Assembly: GCA_963576785.1 (NCBI GenBank)
Contig: OY756150.1
Span: 682,001-746,000 of the forward strand
Length of the DNA: 64,000 bases
Direction of reading: 5' to 3'
Source of the DNA: Chlorophyllum brunneum
Lineage: Eukaryota > Basidiomycota > Agaricomycetes > Agaricales > Agaricaceae
Part shown: positions 1 to 11,677 of the stretch, piece after piece
Position numbering within the stretch: position 1 is the stretch's first letter
How the letters are laid out: each line of letters begins with the position of its first letter
Program-made: the position numbers and the translations under genes
Notes under the pieces: generated by a model
What the model saw: only the letters and a program-made list of their open reading frames with translations
Databases searched by the model: none
What the model was told of the DNA's origin: nothing

Positions 1-351
1 CGTAGTGAGCCCCCCTTGACGCCCGCCGCAAGTACGGATGGAGAAAGTGGTACTGCTGGGGCTTCAAATTCATATTTCAATCCTGGAGGCAGTGTTGTTA
101 ATATGCCAAGCACAAGTGGAGGTGGCACTGTTGCCACTACTTCTTCGTCGACTTCGATTTCGATTTCGACTTCGGTTAGTGGGATTCCTGACGATAACAT
201 CAACAAGGAAGTAGAAGGTCACAAACGGCAGGCCCCCGGCACCAGTAGTAACAACGACGCGGACTCGGATAATGTGAACAACACGGAGCAACAACCGCCT
301 AAAAAGAAGAGACGTGTTGCGCTCACTCGTGTGGGTGATTTGGACTCGTGA
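1..351 (+). CDS. C-terminal fragment of a nuclear protein, possibly CAF-1 p60
   Basis: The reading frame is open from base 1 and ends with TGA at 349-351, so only the last ~116 residues of a gene entering from the left are present. The fragment is low-complexity, rich in Ser, Thr, Gly and Asn, and ends with a basic nuclear-localisation-like stretch (PPKKKRRV) followed by ALTRVGDLDS. A disordered tail ending in such a basic block would suit the C-terminus of the WD40 subunit of chromatin assembly factor 1 (Cac2/p60), but no WD repeat lies in the window, so that identity is a guess. The gene is convergent with the nucleoporin gene downstream. Confidence 0.45.
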   Translation, partial: RSEPPLTPAASTDGESGTAGASNSYFNPGGSVVNMPSTSGGGTVATTSSSTSISISTSVSGIPDDNINKEVEGHKRQAPGTSSNNDADSDNVNNTEQQPPKKKRRVALTRVGDLDS

Positions 352-1108
352 TCCACATATCTGACAGGCCTTTTAATCCTTGATTATCGATGGTCCCAAC
401 TCAGCGGCCTCCGCAGCACTGGCCTGGCTGACCTTACACTTTACTCTTGGACATTTATTCTCCTTGCGGTTAGAACCATCTTTTCGTGATGGGTTCCTTT
501 TTGATATTGGTCCCGAATCCTTGTCTTCTGTTTTTTTTTATGGTACGTCGTATGTCAAACGTCAATCATCTCTTTTTTATACCTTTCTTTTCCCTCTTGA
601 GCTCTTTATATCTTCTACTCCTTATTCCTTATCCCCTATCTCTACCAATAGCCCATTGTTCCCTCCTATCCTATTTTATCCCGTGAACACCGCACTCCAC
701 CTATCGCAAACATTACATTTCAACATCATGTTCATGATTTCTATTTTTGCCCTCATCCCTCTAATCCTCCTTTGTCCTCTTGGCCTTCTCGATAGTACCG
801 CCCCTGCGTACACCATGAACACTATGAATAAGTAATTATTTCGTCGCTTAAGCAAATTTTGTATGATAATAATGCAGTGGCTGGCTTTTGTCTACTATTA
901 TTATCTTGCCTTGTATTGAGTCCAGGTCATTAATCGATATGCCTCCGCTTTGCGTTAGTCACCCCTGTACATGCCATCGCATGTGTCGCTGAGAGCACAT
1001 GCCGAAGACCAAAAACCTCATGCATTGACACGTTTCAGGATGAGACAAAAATTACAAGGGAGAAAAAGATATAACAAGAGCATTGGGACGATCATCAATC
1101 GAGTGAGG
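352..1108. other. Intergenic, convergent 3' ends
   Basis: This lies between two genes that end towards each other. The plus strand is T/C-rich (about 500-800) and contains open frames of biased composition, for example 380-835, but these lack a domain or codon-like pattern. I see only 3' untranslated sequence here. Confidence 0.5.
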
Positions 1109-3052
1109 TCATCGCAGTGCGCTCGCACGGAGCGTATTTGTGGAACTGAGAAGATTATCGACTTCGTAATCAGACTGGGCACTATTCGTGTTCGTGCCCA
1201 TGATGATGCCGACATCTTTGAGCGCCCGCTGGAGAATCTTGGTCAGGTGGGATAAACCTGTTTGCTGTTCAGATAAGATCTATGACGGAAGGCAATATGA
1301 GCACGCAGGACTGCCAAAATCAAGAGATAGATATCCACGCACCTGGGTCAGCTGTGCCAGCCCATCTTCATCTACAACCGCCCATTCTCCCGTCCCACTC
1401 CTTGCACGTTCCTTTGCGGCATTAACAGCTCCAAGGAGTGCCCACAACTCATTCAACTTTCCCTTCATACGTCCCCTCCTCAACTCATCTTCTACCTCTT
1501 CCAACGTACTTCTCAGCTGTTCTTCCTCAGGTCTAATAGAGGAACTTCGCACGCTCGGAATTAACAAATGCAAATGCTGCACAAACTTCAACAACCTCTG
1601 CGTTAGCTGTGTCTGAGTTACAACTGCTTTTAGGAGTCTAGAAGAATTGGATAACGTGTGTTGTGTTGTGAGGGATTCGAGACGTGATTTGAGATCTTTG
1701 AGGTGGTGCTGGTGTTCCTCGGATTTTTTATTTTGGGCTTCGACGCGTGTACGGAGGTCGTCGAACCCAACCGCGAGGACAGGGACATGACATGTTGGAT
1801 CGGGATTCTCGCGCACGGCTTTATCCCAGAGAGCGTCATTTCCGACATTGGCTGGCCGGGTATAGAGACTGACTTGGTTAGGGTTGACGAGGTTGTAGAA
1901 GTAGTACTGGCAGAAGGAATAAACATCCATTATTTCTCATATATGGTGGGGCAATGCGACTACGTACTTGGAATCGACACTGAGGTGAAGAAGAGTTCCA
2001 CGCATGATAGATAGCCTCGATCTTTTGCTGTAGCTGGAGTGCCTGAGTCTGCGCATCAGCCTGCTGCTGAGCCGGTGTCAACGCGGTCCTTGAACCCAAC
2101 AGACTACTTGAGGGTAGTGTGGATGCGTTCATTCCTGCGCCGGCTCCATTTGTACTCCCAAACAAAGTACTGGTAGCTGGCTGCTGAGGCCTGTTACCGA
2201 AAAGACTGCCACCACTGGGAGTAGACTGGGTGTTTCCAAACAAGTTCGTCGTAGGTTGAGCTGTGGTCATACTGCCAAAAAGGTTTGGTTGTTGCTGTTG
2301 CTGTTGCTGCTGCTGCTGGGGTTGCGCGTTTCCGAATAGCCCAGTACCGGTACCAGTGGTCGATGAGCCAAAGGTGCCGCCTGGTCTGTTCCCGAACAAG
2401 GACGGCTGCTGCTGGTTCGTATTCATCGTTGTACCTGTATTGCCGAACAAACCCATCGTTGGTTGAGCTGTCGTGTTGGAAGTGCTCCCAAACATATTTG
2501 CTGTTGGTTGGGTCGTAGAAGCGTTCCCAAAAACATTTGTCGCTGGCTGGGCTGTCGTGTTTCCGAACAGACCTCCACTCGCCTGTGGTTGATTGGTATT
2601 GGAAGCCGTATTACCGAATAGTCCACCCCCCGTGGCGGGCTGCGTTGTTGCTGATGTGTTCCCAAAGAGTGAAGGACCAGCCGAAGGCTGCTGCTGTTGG
2701 CTCGGTGTGTTCCCAAAGATGCTCCCACCGGTCGTTGCAGGCTGTGCCGCTGTGTTTCCAAACAAATTTGGGGTCATGCCCGACTGCTGCTGTGTCTGAG
2801 TATTCCCAAACAAACCTGTCCCCGTCCCCGTGTTCGTCATACCGCCAAAGATATTTGCGCCACCTGTCCCTCCAGAAGGCTGAGTCGCGTTACTCGGGGC
2901 GCCGAAGATACCTCCGCTCGTTGAACCAGTCGGGTTGGTGTTAGTGTTCCCAAAGATGGAACCAGTGGGTTGGTTTGGCTGGGTGCCCCCAAAGACTGAG
3001 GTAGCCTGCTGGTTTGCTGGCTGGGCTTGGTTGCCGAACAGTCCACCAGCTG

Positions 3053-3086
<34 letters not shown>

Positions 3087-3158
3087 AGGAGCACCAAAGA
3101 CGTTTGTACCGGCAACTGGTGTGGCGGTTTGGTTACCAAATGCTCCAAAGACTGACAT
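1109..3158 (-). CDS. NUP57: FG nucleoporin Nup54/Nup57
   Basis: This encodes a central-channel nucleoporin of the Nup62-Nup54-Nup58 type (yeast Nsp1-Nup57-Nup49). Exons, read on the minus strand, are 3158-1968, 1906-1343 and 1264-1109; all joins are phase 0 and give 636 aa. The N-terminal ~370 residues carry many GLFGN/FG repeats with glutamine tracts (CAG/CAA runs near 2286-2320 and 3057-3087). The second half has the conserved Nup54 core: CRFQ, YYFYNLVNP, NDALWDKAVRENPDP and PVLAVGFDDLR. A coiled-coil region and the conserved C-terminal motif GLSHLTKILQRALKDVGIIM follow. The start was set at the ATG giving MSVFGAFGNQ; nothing convincing lies upstream. The FG region binds transport receptors, and the coiled coil assembles the channel trimer. 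Length and domain order are normal for the family. Confidence 0.95.
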
Positions 3159-3616
3159 ATTCTGCAAATATCCTGATCAACATCGCTCCACTTTTCCGAA
3201 CCATCGCCGCCGATGAATTATACTCACGAAGCTGCCGAAGAAGTGGGGTACGAATACACACCAAAGCCGTCTGAGTGAGTTGAGCAAATGGCTGTTGGAA
3301 CGCGTCCAGGGGAGAGTTGGCGACGACGGGACAAGCACCGCTTTCAAACCACGTGATCTTAACGCCTCAAATCAATCCTCGATTGTTACAACTCAGAAGT
3401 GAGAGGGGAAGGGCCGATGTGTATGCCTTCGACGGACTCAATGGATTGGAATCCCACAACAACAACTCAGATAGAGGATAAGACCTCGACACGAAATCAA
3501 AGACCATTGTAATGATTCATATGCGTAGGATCGATAGCAACAACGTCGTGCAGGATGGTATGCATGGTCATATTACATACGGTGTTTTAGTCGGGCATGA
3601 ACACAAAATATAGAGC
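3159..3616. other. Intergenic between NUP57 and eL27
   Basis: This is about 460 bases between two minus-strand genes. It should hold the NUP57 promoter and the eL27 3' UTR. No coding frame or RNA gene is evident. Confidence 0.4.
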
Positions 3617-4245
3617 TCAGAACTAAAGCACCTCATCAGCGCAAGTGATCAATTAATGAACATGAAGCTTACCCTCAGAGGTTGGAAGAACCATTTGTTC
3701 TTGCCAGTTGTGTAGCGGTCTTCGAGGAGTTTCTTGATGTTCTTCTTGGCATCCTCCCGGTGCGAAGGTTCCTTGAAAGTGTCGGCTACCACTGAGTTTT
3801 TGAGACCCTCCAGCTCAAGAGCATATCTTGTTGGGAACAGATGCGAGTAGTTGATGACCTAGTTATTGTAACTCCACCTCAGAACATGTCGCATAAGAGA
3901 ATCTGAAATCGCAACGCGCCTTGATGAAAGGCTTCACTTTGCTCCTTCGTGCCACCTTCTTCTGACCCATACGTCGCGTCACCTTGCGGGGGTATCGCTC
4001 AACGCCAGCAACGAGGGCATGAGGATAAGGCCTGTCTTTTGTGCCCTCATCCAGTTGCTTGATGATAACGACCTTTTTGCCGGCCTGGCGACCTTGGAGG
4101 ACGATTGCGACCTGATGCCAGATGAACAGAACGCTCCCGCCAAACAAGCTGCTCCATTGCGCACCTTACCGGGCTTGTAAACTGATAGGAATTTAGTTAG
4201 TTTATACCGTCATACCAGACAATGAGGTTACATACCTTTGACCAT
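3617..4245 (-). CDS. RPL27: 60S ribosomal protein eL27
   Basis: A structural protein of the large cytosolic ribosomal subunit. Five exons on the minus strand, 4245-4236, 4181-4165, 4111-3920, 3858-3673 and 3622-3617, give exactly 136 aa, the standard eL27 length. The protein starts [20 protein letters not shown] (a KOW-type beta barrel), continues [17 protein letters not shown] and ends [11 protein letters not shown]. The first exon is 10 nt, the second 17 nt and the last only 6 nt (Phe plus stop). The third intron, 3919-3859, begins with GC instead of GT. Intron-rich 5' ends are usual for fungal ribosomal protein genes. I am confident in the identity; the terminal 6-nt exon was chosen because it restores the family ending PLRF. 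Confidence 0.97.
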
Positions 4246-5160
4246 CTTGGCGACGAACTCTTGATTTGCGCCTCTATGGGAAATGGCGAGGACTATGGAT
4301 TCGTATAGACCGGGAATCTCCGAGGTGGCTGGTAGTTTATGATATAAGGTTCGAGCTGTTACGGTGATTTCCGACAGTTGCCGTCTCGGCTCAATGCTAC
4401 TGTATCTCGGATCGATCTGGGAGGTTTCTTCCGCTTAAAGTCCCACCCTCCTCCGATTTCAAGTCAACCATCGGAGAACCATAATGCTCACAACGCCCCT
4501 GTGTCCCCGAGAATGAGACGTCCATACTCTAGTCCCCGATAATGTCCACCTGATGCCTAAATCCCTTGGTATCCATACGACACTTGGCAACACTCTACTA
4601 GCCGACCTTAGCAAATTCTGGCTCCTCGATTGCATAACCCGGAACTACGAGCGGAGATAGACAGTGCCACCACATCCAACTCAACGGGGCGGGTATATGA
4701 TTTGCGCAATACGTCCATGTCGCGCAGTCTCTATGACTGGTCCCAACAAATATCAGTTCTCAAACGAGAAAATGTACCTTGCGACTGTTACGAAGACAGC
4801 GCCGACTGGTGGCATCATGTAATCCTGTCACCGCCCATACCCCAAGGAAATATGAAGCCCTAAAATGAACCATGAAATTTTTCAAAACCCTATTGTCCAA
4901 CATTTCCGAGAGACAAAGAATACTGGTATTATGCTATCATAACATTTACAACGCGAGGGGCCCATGATAAAGGAGTGAACCATGAGCGATGTGTGGCAAA
5001 AGAACGAAGCACACAATCAGAGCACTGGAGCAGAAGAACACAGAAGAAAAAGTCATCAAAGGTTGCATCGTGGCGCGTCCGAGGCCCTCCGACAAACTTA
5101 GAGGTTGATGTTGACTATCACGCAGTTAGTCAGGAGCCGAAACGCGTACACGACGGATCG
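4246..5160. other. Intergenic, eL27 promoter side
   Basis: About 900 bases between eL27 (starts at 4245) and the hydrophobin stop at 5161, both on the minus strand. It must contain the eL27 promoter. Short open frames at 4630-4863 and 4975-5259 (the latter running into the hydrophobin exon) have no recognisable content. Confidence 0.4.
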
Positions 5161-5682
5161 TTACTCACTCGGGCTGCAGCCGATGGCGATGAGACCGTTG
5201 AAGTTGTTGTTCTCACAACAGACGGGTTGAGCATTGCTAGTGCCAAAAAAGAAAACTGAATAATCGGGAACTCGAGCCTTGATTGATGTACTTACCAGCT
5301 ATTACCACCAATGCCAAGGCCTGACAAAGGGCTACAGTTGAGGCCAACCATGGCAGTGGAAGGGATGACGAGGCCGAGGAGACCAATAAGAAGATCGGCT
5401 TGTTTGTCGCTGGCCTTGGTGACGCTGTTGCAACATTGTTGTTTCTCGACGTTGCAACTGCCACCAGGCTGGCCGGAGGGCTTCGAATGCCTGGCAGCTA
5501 AACCAAAAACTCAGACAATTGCCCACTAAACCTAGTTCCAACTCACCATGAGTGCGCGAACGACGGACGGGGGGAAGAGGGGGGAGACCACGAGCAAGGC
5601 GGGAGGCGTTGGTCTCAGTCTCGATTGCGCTGGCGGTGGCAGCGGTAAGAGCGAGGAGAGAGAAGACGGCGGTGAACCTCAT
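5161..5682 (-). CDS. Class I hydrophobin
   Basis: A small secreted cell-wall and surface protein that self-assembles into amphipathic layers on hyphae and fruit bodies. Three exons, 5682-5547, 5497-5296 and 5236-5161, give 137 aa. The signal peptide is [19 protein letters not shown], followed by a linker with LPPLPPVRR as in many agaricomycete hydrophobins. The eight cysteines are spaced C-X6-CC-X31-C-X12-C-X5-CC-X12-C-X3-end, which fits the class I pattern exactly. Characteristic segments are [26 protein letters not shown] and IAIGCSP. A TATA-like box lies about 76 nt upstream. The product is complete; nothing is missing. Confidence 0.96.
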
Positions 5683-5757
5683 GTTGATTTTTTAGAAGAC
5701 AAGGTAAAGAATGGACGGAAGAAATCCTAGGTGAAGTAACCCAAGACGCTCCTAGGT

Positions 5758-5766
5758 TTTATAAGA
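5758..5766 (-). promoter_or_regulatory. TATA box of the hydrophobin gene
   Basis: On the minus strand the sequence reads CTTATAAAA, about 76 nt upstream of the hydrophobin ATG at 5682. Strong TATA boxes are common in highly expressed fungal surface-protein genes. Inferred from position and sequence only. Confidence 0.5.
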
Positions 5767-8700
5767 AGCCAACTGCCGAACTGTTGCATTAGTTCATTAC
5801 GGAACTTCGCTCGGCTTCTCATCTACACGTAAAGAAACTATTCCCGTTGTGCACTTGTTCTTGCTTCTTCCTTTCATTACCCGTCAAACTTAGTCCTACA
5901 GGAGCCCGTCGCACATTCCTCGTCGCCACTGCTCTTCTCGGACATCCAGAACGAACATATGCAACAGCCATAGGACGATAAACGCGAGATAAAAATAGAC
6001 AAGCTTGTGTCGTAGTTGTCGGACCCTGCAACGCGACATCTCGTGATCTTAACAGGGTTTTCGGTCTGTCAATTCCGTGTCGAGGCCTTTTGGAAGCCCG
6101 TGTTGCAAGGCGTCGGCGCTATATGAGATCCTGGCTCTGGCAACCCGTAATCCTATTTCCTTCGATTTTAGCAAGACGCCGTGACTTGGACTGCAGAGTT
6201 GCAGCACGCCGATATTTCACTATTTCCACGCCGCATGAGGAAATGAGAATACGGCTTAGCCCAGGTGAGCACCCAATACGCACTAAATTTGCCCAAGCTA
6301 TTACTCTATGAACCAACTGCCCCGTCTCACCTGGTCACTACTCAAACACTACTCAAGATGGCTGGATTTTGTGACCACCCCCCAGCCCGAAATATCAAAA
6401 TCGAACAAGACACGACTCACGCTAGGCTTCACCGCGGAGCCTGCTGCCAAGAACTCCATCACCTCACATTCAATGACAGTGATATACATCTGTCCACAAT
6501 GCTCCACCCCTTTGGCATTACGCAACAATCGACTCCACCATTCAAGCGTTTTTTGCATCTGATTTTGCAGGCTCAGTTCCGGCGCACGAGACAACAAGTT
6601 GCATACTTGTGGGGCGACCATATGTCCAACGAGCTTGAAGTACTTCTGGTACAAGAAGCAAGCCTTGAGCCTACTCATTCCCTTAACCTAAAGCGCCACA
6701 CCGAATATTCACGCTAATTTCATCCGCACTCGAAGTTAATCAAACACCAGTACATGCAACTAAACTTGATTAACCTTGCTCAAGACGAACTAGAAAAGCG
6801 CCTGGAAGTGACCAGACAGACTATCGCAACCAACTAAATAAGTACCGCGAAGTAGATTGTGTCTGGAAGTCCAATCTCCACGAGGTCTTTCATCGAAAAG
6901 CCAGAGAGAAGGAGAAAGTGCGGACATAAACCAGTGAAGTAATGCTGATGAACCATTCACACCAAGTTCCAGCCTGCTTCTGGATTTCCCCGTCTTTGGG
7001 TTATCGACCAGAAGTGGCGAGCCCTAGTCTGTGAAGATACTGGAAGCAGATGGGAAGTATCCGGATGATTTGACGTTTCCTTGTCGACTAAATTTATGAG
7101 ATGCCACAGACTTTACGGGCTGTGAGCTAGAGAAAGTAGAACCTTCGTCGACAAGCGCCAAGATGTTATGTAATTTAATCACGTGACATATTACAGTCTG
7201 GTCATCCACTTGTGCAAATACTCCTGACTATCTCATCACTACTGGTGTGTTCAGCAAGACATGGTATTTCGCACTCTGACATCACTATATCGGTTTTCTT
7301 ACCATGCCGATCTCTAGGCCTCGCTGCACTTTTGCTCGGAATGTAACAACCTACTCTATCCTAAGGCCGACCAACAGCGCAGGATTATGGTCTACGCTTG
7401 CCGTATCTGCAATTACGACGAAATTGGAGAGAACAAATGTGTGTACAGAAACGATCTTCTGACGGTCACAAAGTAATTCCACTGTCCAATCATGTTTGAC
7501 GCGGCATCTGACCCGTCCCAGAGAACAAATTGGCGTAACAACAGATCTCGGTGCAGACCCTACCCTTGTTCGCACATTCGGTTTCTTCCCCGTTATATCT
7601 CCTGACATTCCAAAAAGGCGCATTCTAATATCACTTGTCCGCGGTGCGGGAACGATGAGTGCGTCACAGGAATACAATCCAGGATCATCGTCCCGAGCTC
7701 ATCCTGTCGTTCACTAGTGCCGTCTTCTATCAAGACCAGTCGAAGCGCAAAGAAACAAGAATGATTCTATTCTTTGTCTGCACCAAATGTGACCATGCTT
7801 TCAGTGACCCTTCAGTAGATAATCGACCCGAGACAGAGGAGACATAGTAATGGTGTGGATAGCACTTCTACTGTACTGTGTGAGTAGTCTTACGGATCTC
7901 GCGCGCTAATACTAGACAATAATTTAATCAAGTTTCCTACTCATGTCACATCGTCGGCTTGTCTGCACTCTTGGTGTCCTCGAATCGGGCACAGGCTATG
8001 TTTATTTCCCAGGAATTTCAACGATAATATGATCATGGCTTTTGAGCTGCTTGTCTCCTGGTTTGGGGCCTCTTCAAGGATAAAGCGTCGACCACGCTGG
8101 GTACTCAGAATCACTTCTGGAATTAGGGCTCAATCATCGAGGACACCACCTGTTCCAAGCCCATCGACGATGACACCACGAGACCGTTTCGTTCTGGTTG
8201 ACATAATGACCTTATCCGCTGAATCTTGTTACCTCTGTATGGGGACTTCTTCACGCCCGCCATAGGACTCGTGCTAACGTGTAGATTGCTCGAGCACTTG
8301 GACCGAGGTAAATATTGCCATGTTGTTTTGATCCCCCTTCTTACATCCAAGCCGGGAGCACGATCCGTCCACGTACGAGTATGCAGGATTGGATTGGTGA
8401 CACTTTGTTAAATCACATACTCCAAGAATTGCCTTCGGATTCTACCCACCCACAGCTGTTTTAGACAAGTTTTCCAGGTATGGCGGAAAACTCGTCCTCC
8501 GGCTCCCATGTCACCTCATCCTACCTCCCACACCTCTCACGTATATTACGACTGCAAGGAAGGATCTCGGGGCCCATTCAAAGACTAGGTAGTAGCTGCG
8601 AGTGCTCCACTCTTTCTCAGAATAGCAAGGTTCAAGTAATTTCAACCTTCAACTTTCAGCTTCAGCGTTGATCGGAGGCGCACCAGACGTGCACTTGCGG

Positions 8701-9405
8701 TGACACCATACTAGGTCACCAGACAGGTACAAGCTTGACCCACATCAGCTTAATTCCCTCAATCCATTTTTGCTCGTCTGGTACAATCAGACGCTATATA
8801 TAAGTGGAAATTTCTTGCCATCTGCCCCCCCGCTATTGATCTGAACGTAAGGAATCACTCACTTCTATTCCAGTGTCAGGCCCGCGGAAAGACCGGTCAG
8901 TGTTATTTTGACCTTGATGGTCAGTGTGTGAGTGTCATAGCTTGTAATATCCAATGACGCCAGTATGTTCGAGATTTGTATTCTCACAGATCTCATCAGT
9001 CATTATCCGTGAGCCCGGACACCCTCTCGATAAACGTTCGTTGTTTTCACAAAACTGACGCCCGAGGATTTAGAGTTTTCTCACGAAAGACCTAACGGGT
9101 CGGCAGCAGCTGGAAATACCCTTTTATAGACGCCGATGTAGAAACTAGGACTCCACATTCGGCACCAGGTTGACTCTTCCACGAGCGGACATAGAAAAGT
9201 CACCATCATTGGACACAAGTTGTTTTTTTCCCGTTATGAGAGAGCTGGGCTATCGGTCCGAGGATTAGACTGTCCAACCAGCGAAATCGTCTATTGTGTT
9301 ACTATATATAAATAATGCGTCTAAGGGCCCAACAGGGTATGAAAGTGATATGTTACAAGTTGTGTAATGTCGTTGCTTGTCCCGGTGCAAGCACCAAAAG
9401 TTCGA
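5767..9405. other. Gene-poor region
   Basis: This is 3.6 kb without a gene I can support. Open frames are short and discordant (for example 6265-6717 plus, 6349-6678 minus, 7351-7677 minus), show no known motif and cannot be joined into a plausible spliced product. I saw no terminal repeats, target-site duplications, transposase or reverse-transcriptase motifs, and no tRNA. It may contain decayed mobile DNA or a non-coding transcript. Confidence 0.35.
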
Positions 9406-11677
9406 TCATACGCGTTGAGAGCCCGTTCTCCTCACGACAAAGTGGCGGGCGATCACAACAAAGACTGCGCTGAGCATCAAACAAATCTGCTTAGAAAATC
9501 AGATCAATGAAGGAACAGCACAAATAACGTTACTTACTCCAGCGAATAGAATCGGACGCCTTAGGGACGAGGTTGATTATCAGGTTGCTGTCACTGTTAA
9601 GATGAGAATAAGGCGGTCACTCACCCCCAGTAATATTTACTCGTGAGAAGAGCACCGGCAATCGGGGTCGCTAAGCGCGTCAATAAGAAAGGGGACGGGA
9701 GATAGTTAGGCTATAAACAATCACATACCAAAAAGTGCAATAATCCCTGGTTTCGGGTCAGCCTGTTCTGATCAAGAAGGGTGTCGGATCGAGCTTACCT
9801 GAAGATGCGAAGGCGATGCCCATTCGGGCACCAATCTCATCAACCGAATCGGCTAGAGAGGCTATATCGAAAACATAACTTTTAGGTTTTACACCCAGAG
9901 GCGGGGGGCATGCGTACCGATCATTGGGGGGACGAGTGCTACATCTGAACCGAGTATGAGGGAGACATTTGAACTCAACAAAGGGAAGTACATACTGGCA
10001 CCAGAGACGAACCCGAAGGTGACAGCAAATACAATATATCCTGTGGCCGATTTTACGACACCAAGACAAAATATATTGACGCTCATGGCGAATGCACAGA
10101 ATATGTTGACGTTGATAATTCCCAGTTTAGGACAGAGTAAGGGGATTAAGGTCCGTCCGAAAACGGACGATCCGCTCATAACCGATAGCTAGAATGTTGT
10201 TCTGTAGGCAAATGAAAGACGTCCGATCTGAGGAACAAACTCACGTAATAGAAGGCAGTATTCCTGTTGATCCCATGCAAGACCGCGCTCAACTGGATGA
10301 AGAAGTGCGGAAAGAACATGCCAAAATTTGACAACATAGCTCTTTTGATTATTTTCAGTCCAAAAGCATCTTTTTCTTAATCAAATCACTCACGAAACCA
10401 CCATGAAGTTGTATGCCGGGTCACGGAACAACTTCACTAGAGGTATTGATGTGGAGGCAGGTCTAGAGTCTGGCCTGGTGCGCATCATGACGTTTGCCAA
10501 AATGAAGCATGCGCTGTTGATGCCTGCACTAATACGGACACCACTGTGAAATCCGACTTTTGTGTGGAAAAGGTGGTTTAGAAGAATTGGGTGAACGGTT
10601 GCGCCTGCGGTGGAACCAAGTTTGATGGTGACTGGGCCAGCAGGAAGTAGGATACAAACCTGAAGCTGTACCAGCTGCGACGATTCCCATTGCAAGAGCG
10701 CGGTGGCGTCTAAAATGGTGCGATACGACCCCCAGGCCTGGACTGTAGCTTAGAGTTGTCATTCACACAGGGTAGGGGGGATAATGCATACAAGGAATGT
10801 ATACAATGCCGGATGCGAGTCCAGATCCAATTCCATGCGAGAGAAAAACCTGCAGGAGATCAATTACCTGATTGTGGTGTAGAGGTTGCAACTGACTTGG
10901 TACCATTCGTTTTTCTTGCTCAACGAGAGCATAAAGACTGTCGCTTATTAGTCGCCACCCGAACGAACATGAATCGGACCTACAAGAGAATGCGTGCAGA
11001 AGGGTTCCCCCGACCATCATGTGATGGCTAACATAGGTAAGTTTATGCGGGCGGAGTCAGTAGACAAATCAATGCTCACAAGTAGCCCCGGTCAAATAAT
11101 CTTCCTGTCAGAATGCCCGCGGTGAAAACGAGGCATAATTGAATACCGCCAATCCAGCTGTTCGTTAATGAGCACAAGGGCTTACAATGAGGAAGAAGAA
11201 TCATTCTGACATACCCTATCCGAGTGGGTGAAGAGCTTGTCAGGTAATATCGAACATAGTAGTCTAGGGTGCGTGAATAACCAGCGTTGTTGAATGAATG
11301 AATCTGTTACTGAAGAGGTCACGTCAGACCGAAGTACGACCCGGAAGTGGGCGAGCGCTTACCCTTGATAGGCTCCGAAGGAGAGGGTATAACTAGATCT
11401 CGTTGGAACGACCGTACTCTTTAATAATAAATGGCCATACCCGAATGTTGAGACTTGTATTAGAAAGCTATGGATGATGCGGATACGGTCAATGGAGGTA
11501 GTTAGAAGGTACCAAAGAGAGATGGGCTTACGCGCCTGCCAGTGTCAACCACGCTTGCAGGCCACCCTCTTGTAGTTCAGTCTCGCAAAGAATAGTCTCC
11601 GTCGGTAGCGGAGCTTTCTCTGGGTTATCTTCGATGCTAGTGATGTCATTGCTTGAGGCATACGACCTGCATGACAT
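9406..11677 (-). CDS. MFS monocarboxylate-porter-like transporter A, probable splice lesion
   Basis: A 12-helix major facilitator of the fungal MCH/monocarboxylate porter type; the substrate is unknown. The start is MSCRSYASSNDITSIEDNP at 11677, then GGLQAWLTLAGA, WIGGIQLCLVF, TGRLFDRGY, VFLSHGIGSGLASGIVYIP, GLGVVSHHFRRHRALAMG, VGFHSGVRISAG, MMRTRPDSRP and a C-terminus ending VVRRTGSQRV (stop 9406-9408). Intron positions match transporters B and C, including an 18-nt micro-exon late in the gene. One defect is visible: between YIP and GLGVV the only good intron (GT at 10790, AG at 10743) leaves the reading frame one base short. A single missing G at 10790/10791 would restore it. The gene is therefore a recent pseudogene, a strain allele, or carries a sequencing error. 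Confidence 0.82.

Noticed and set aside
380..835. 151-codon frame after the first gene
   Set aside because: T/C-rich, hydrophobic by composition, with no promoter or conserved motif; treated as 3' UTR.
2263..3274. Plus-strand frames with Cys or Val runs opposite the nucleoporin repeats
   Set aside because: They are antisense readings of the CAG/CAA-rich FG repeat exon of NUP57.
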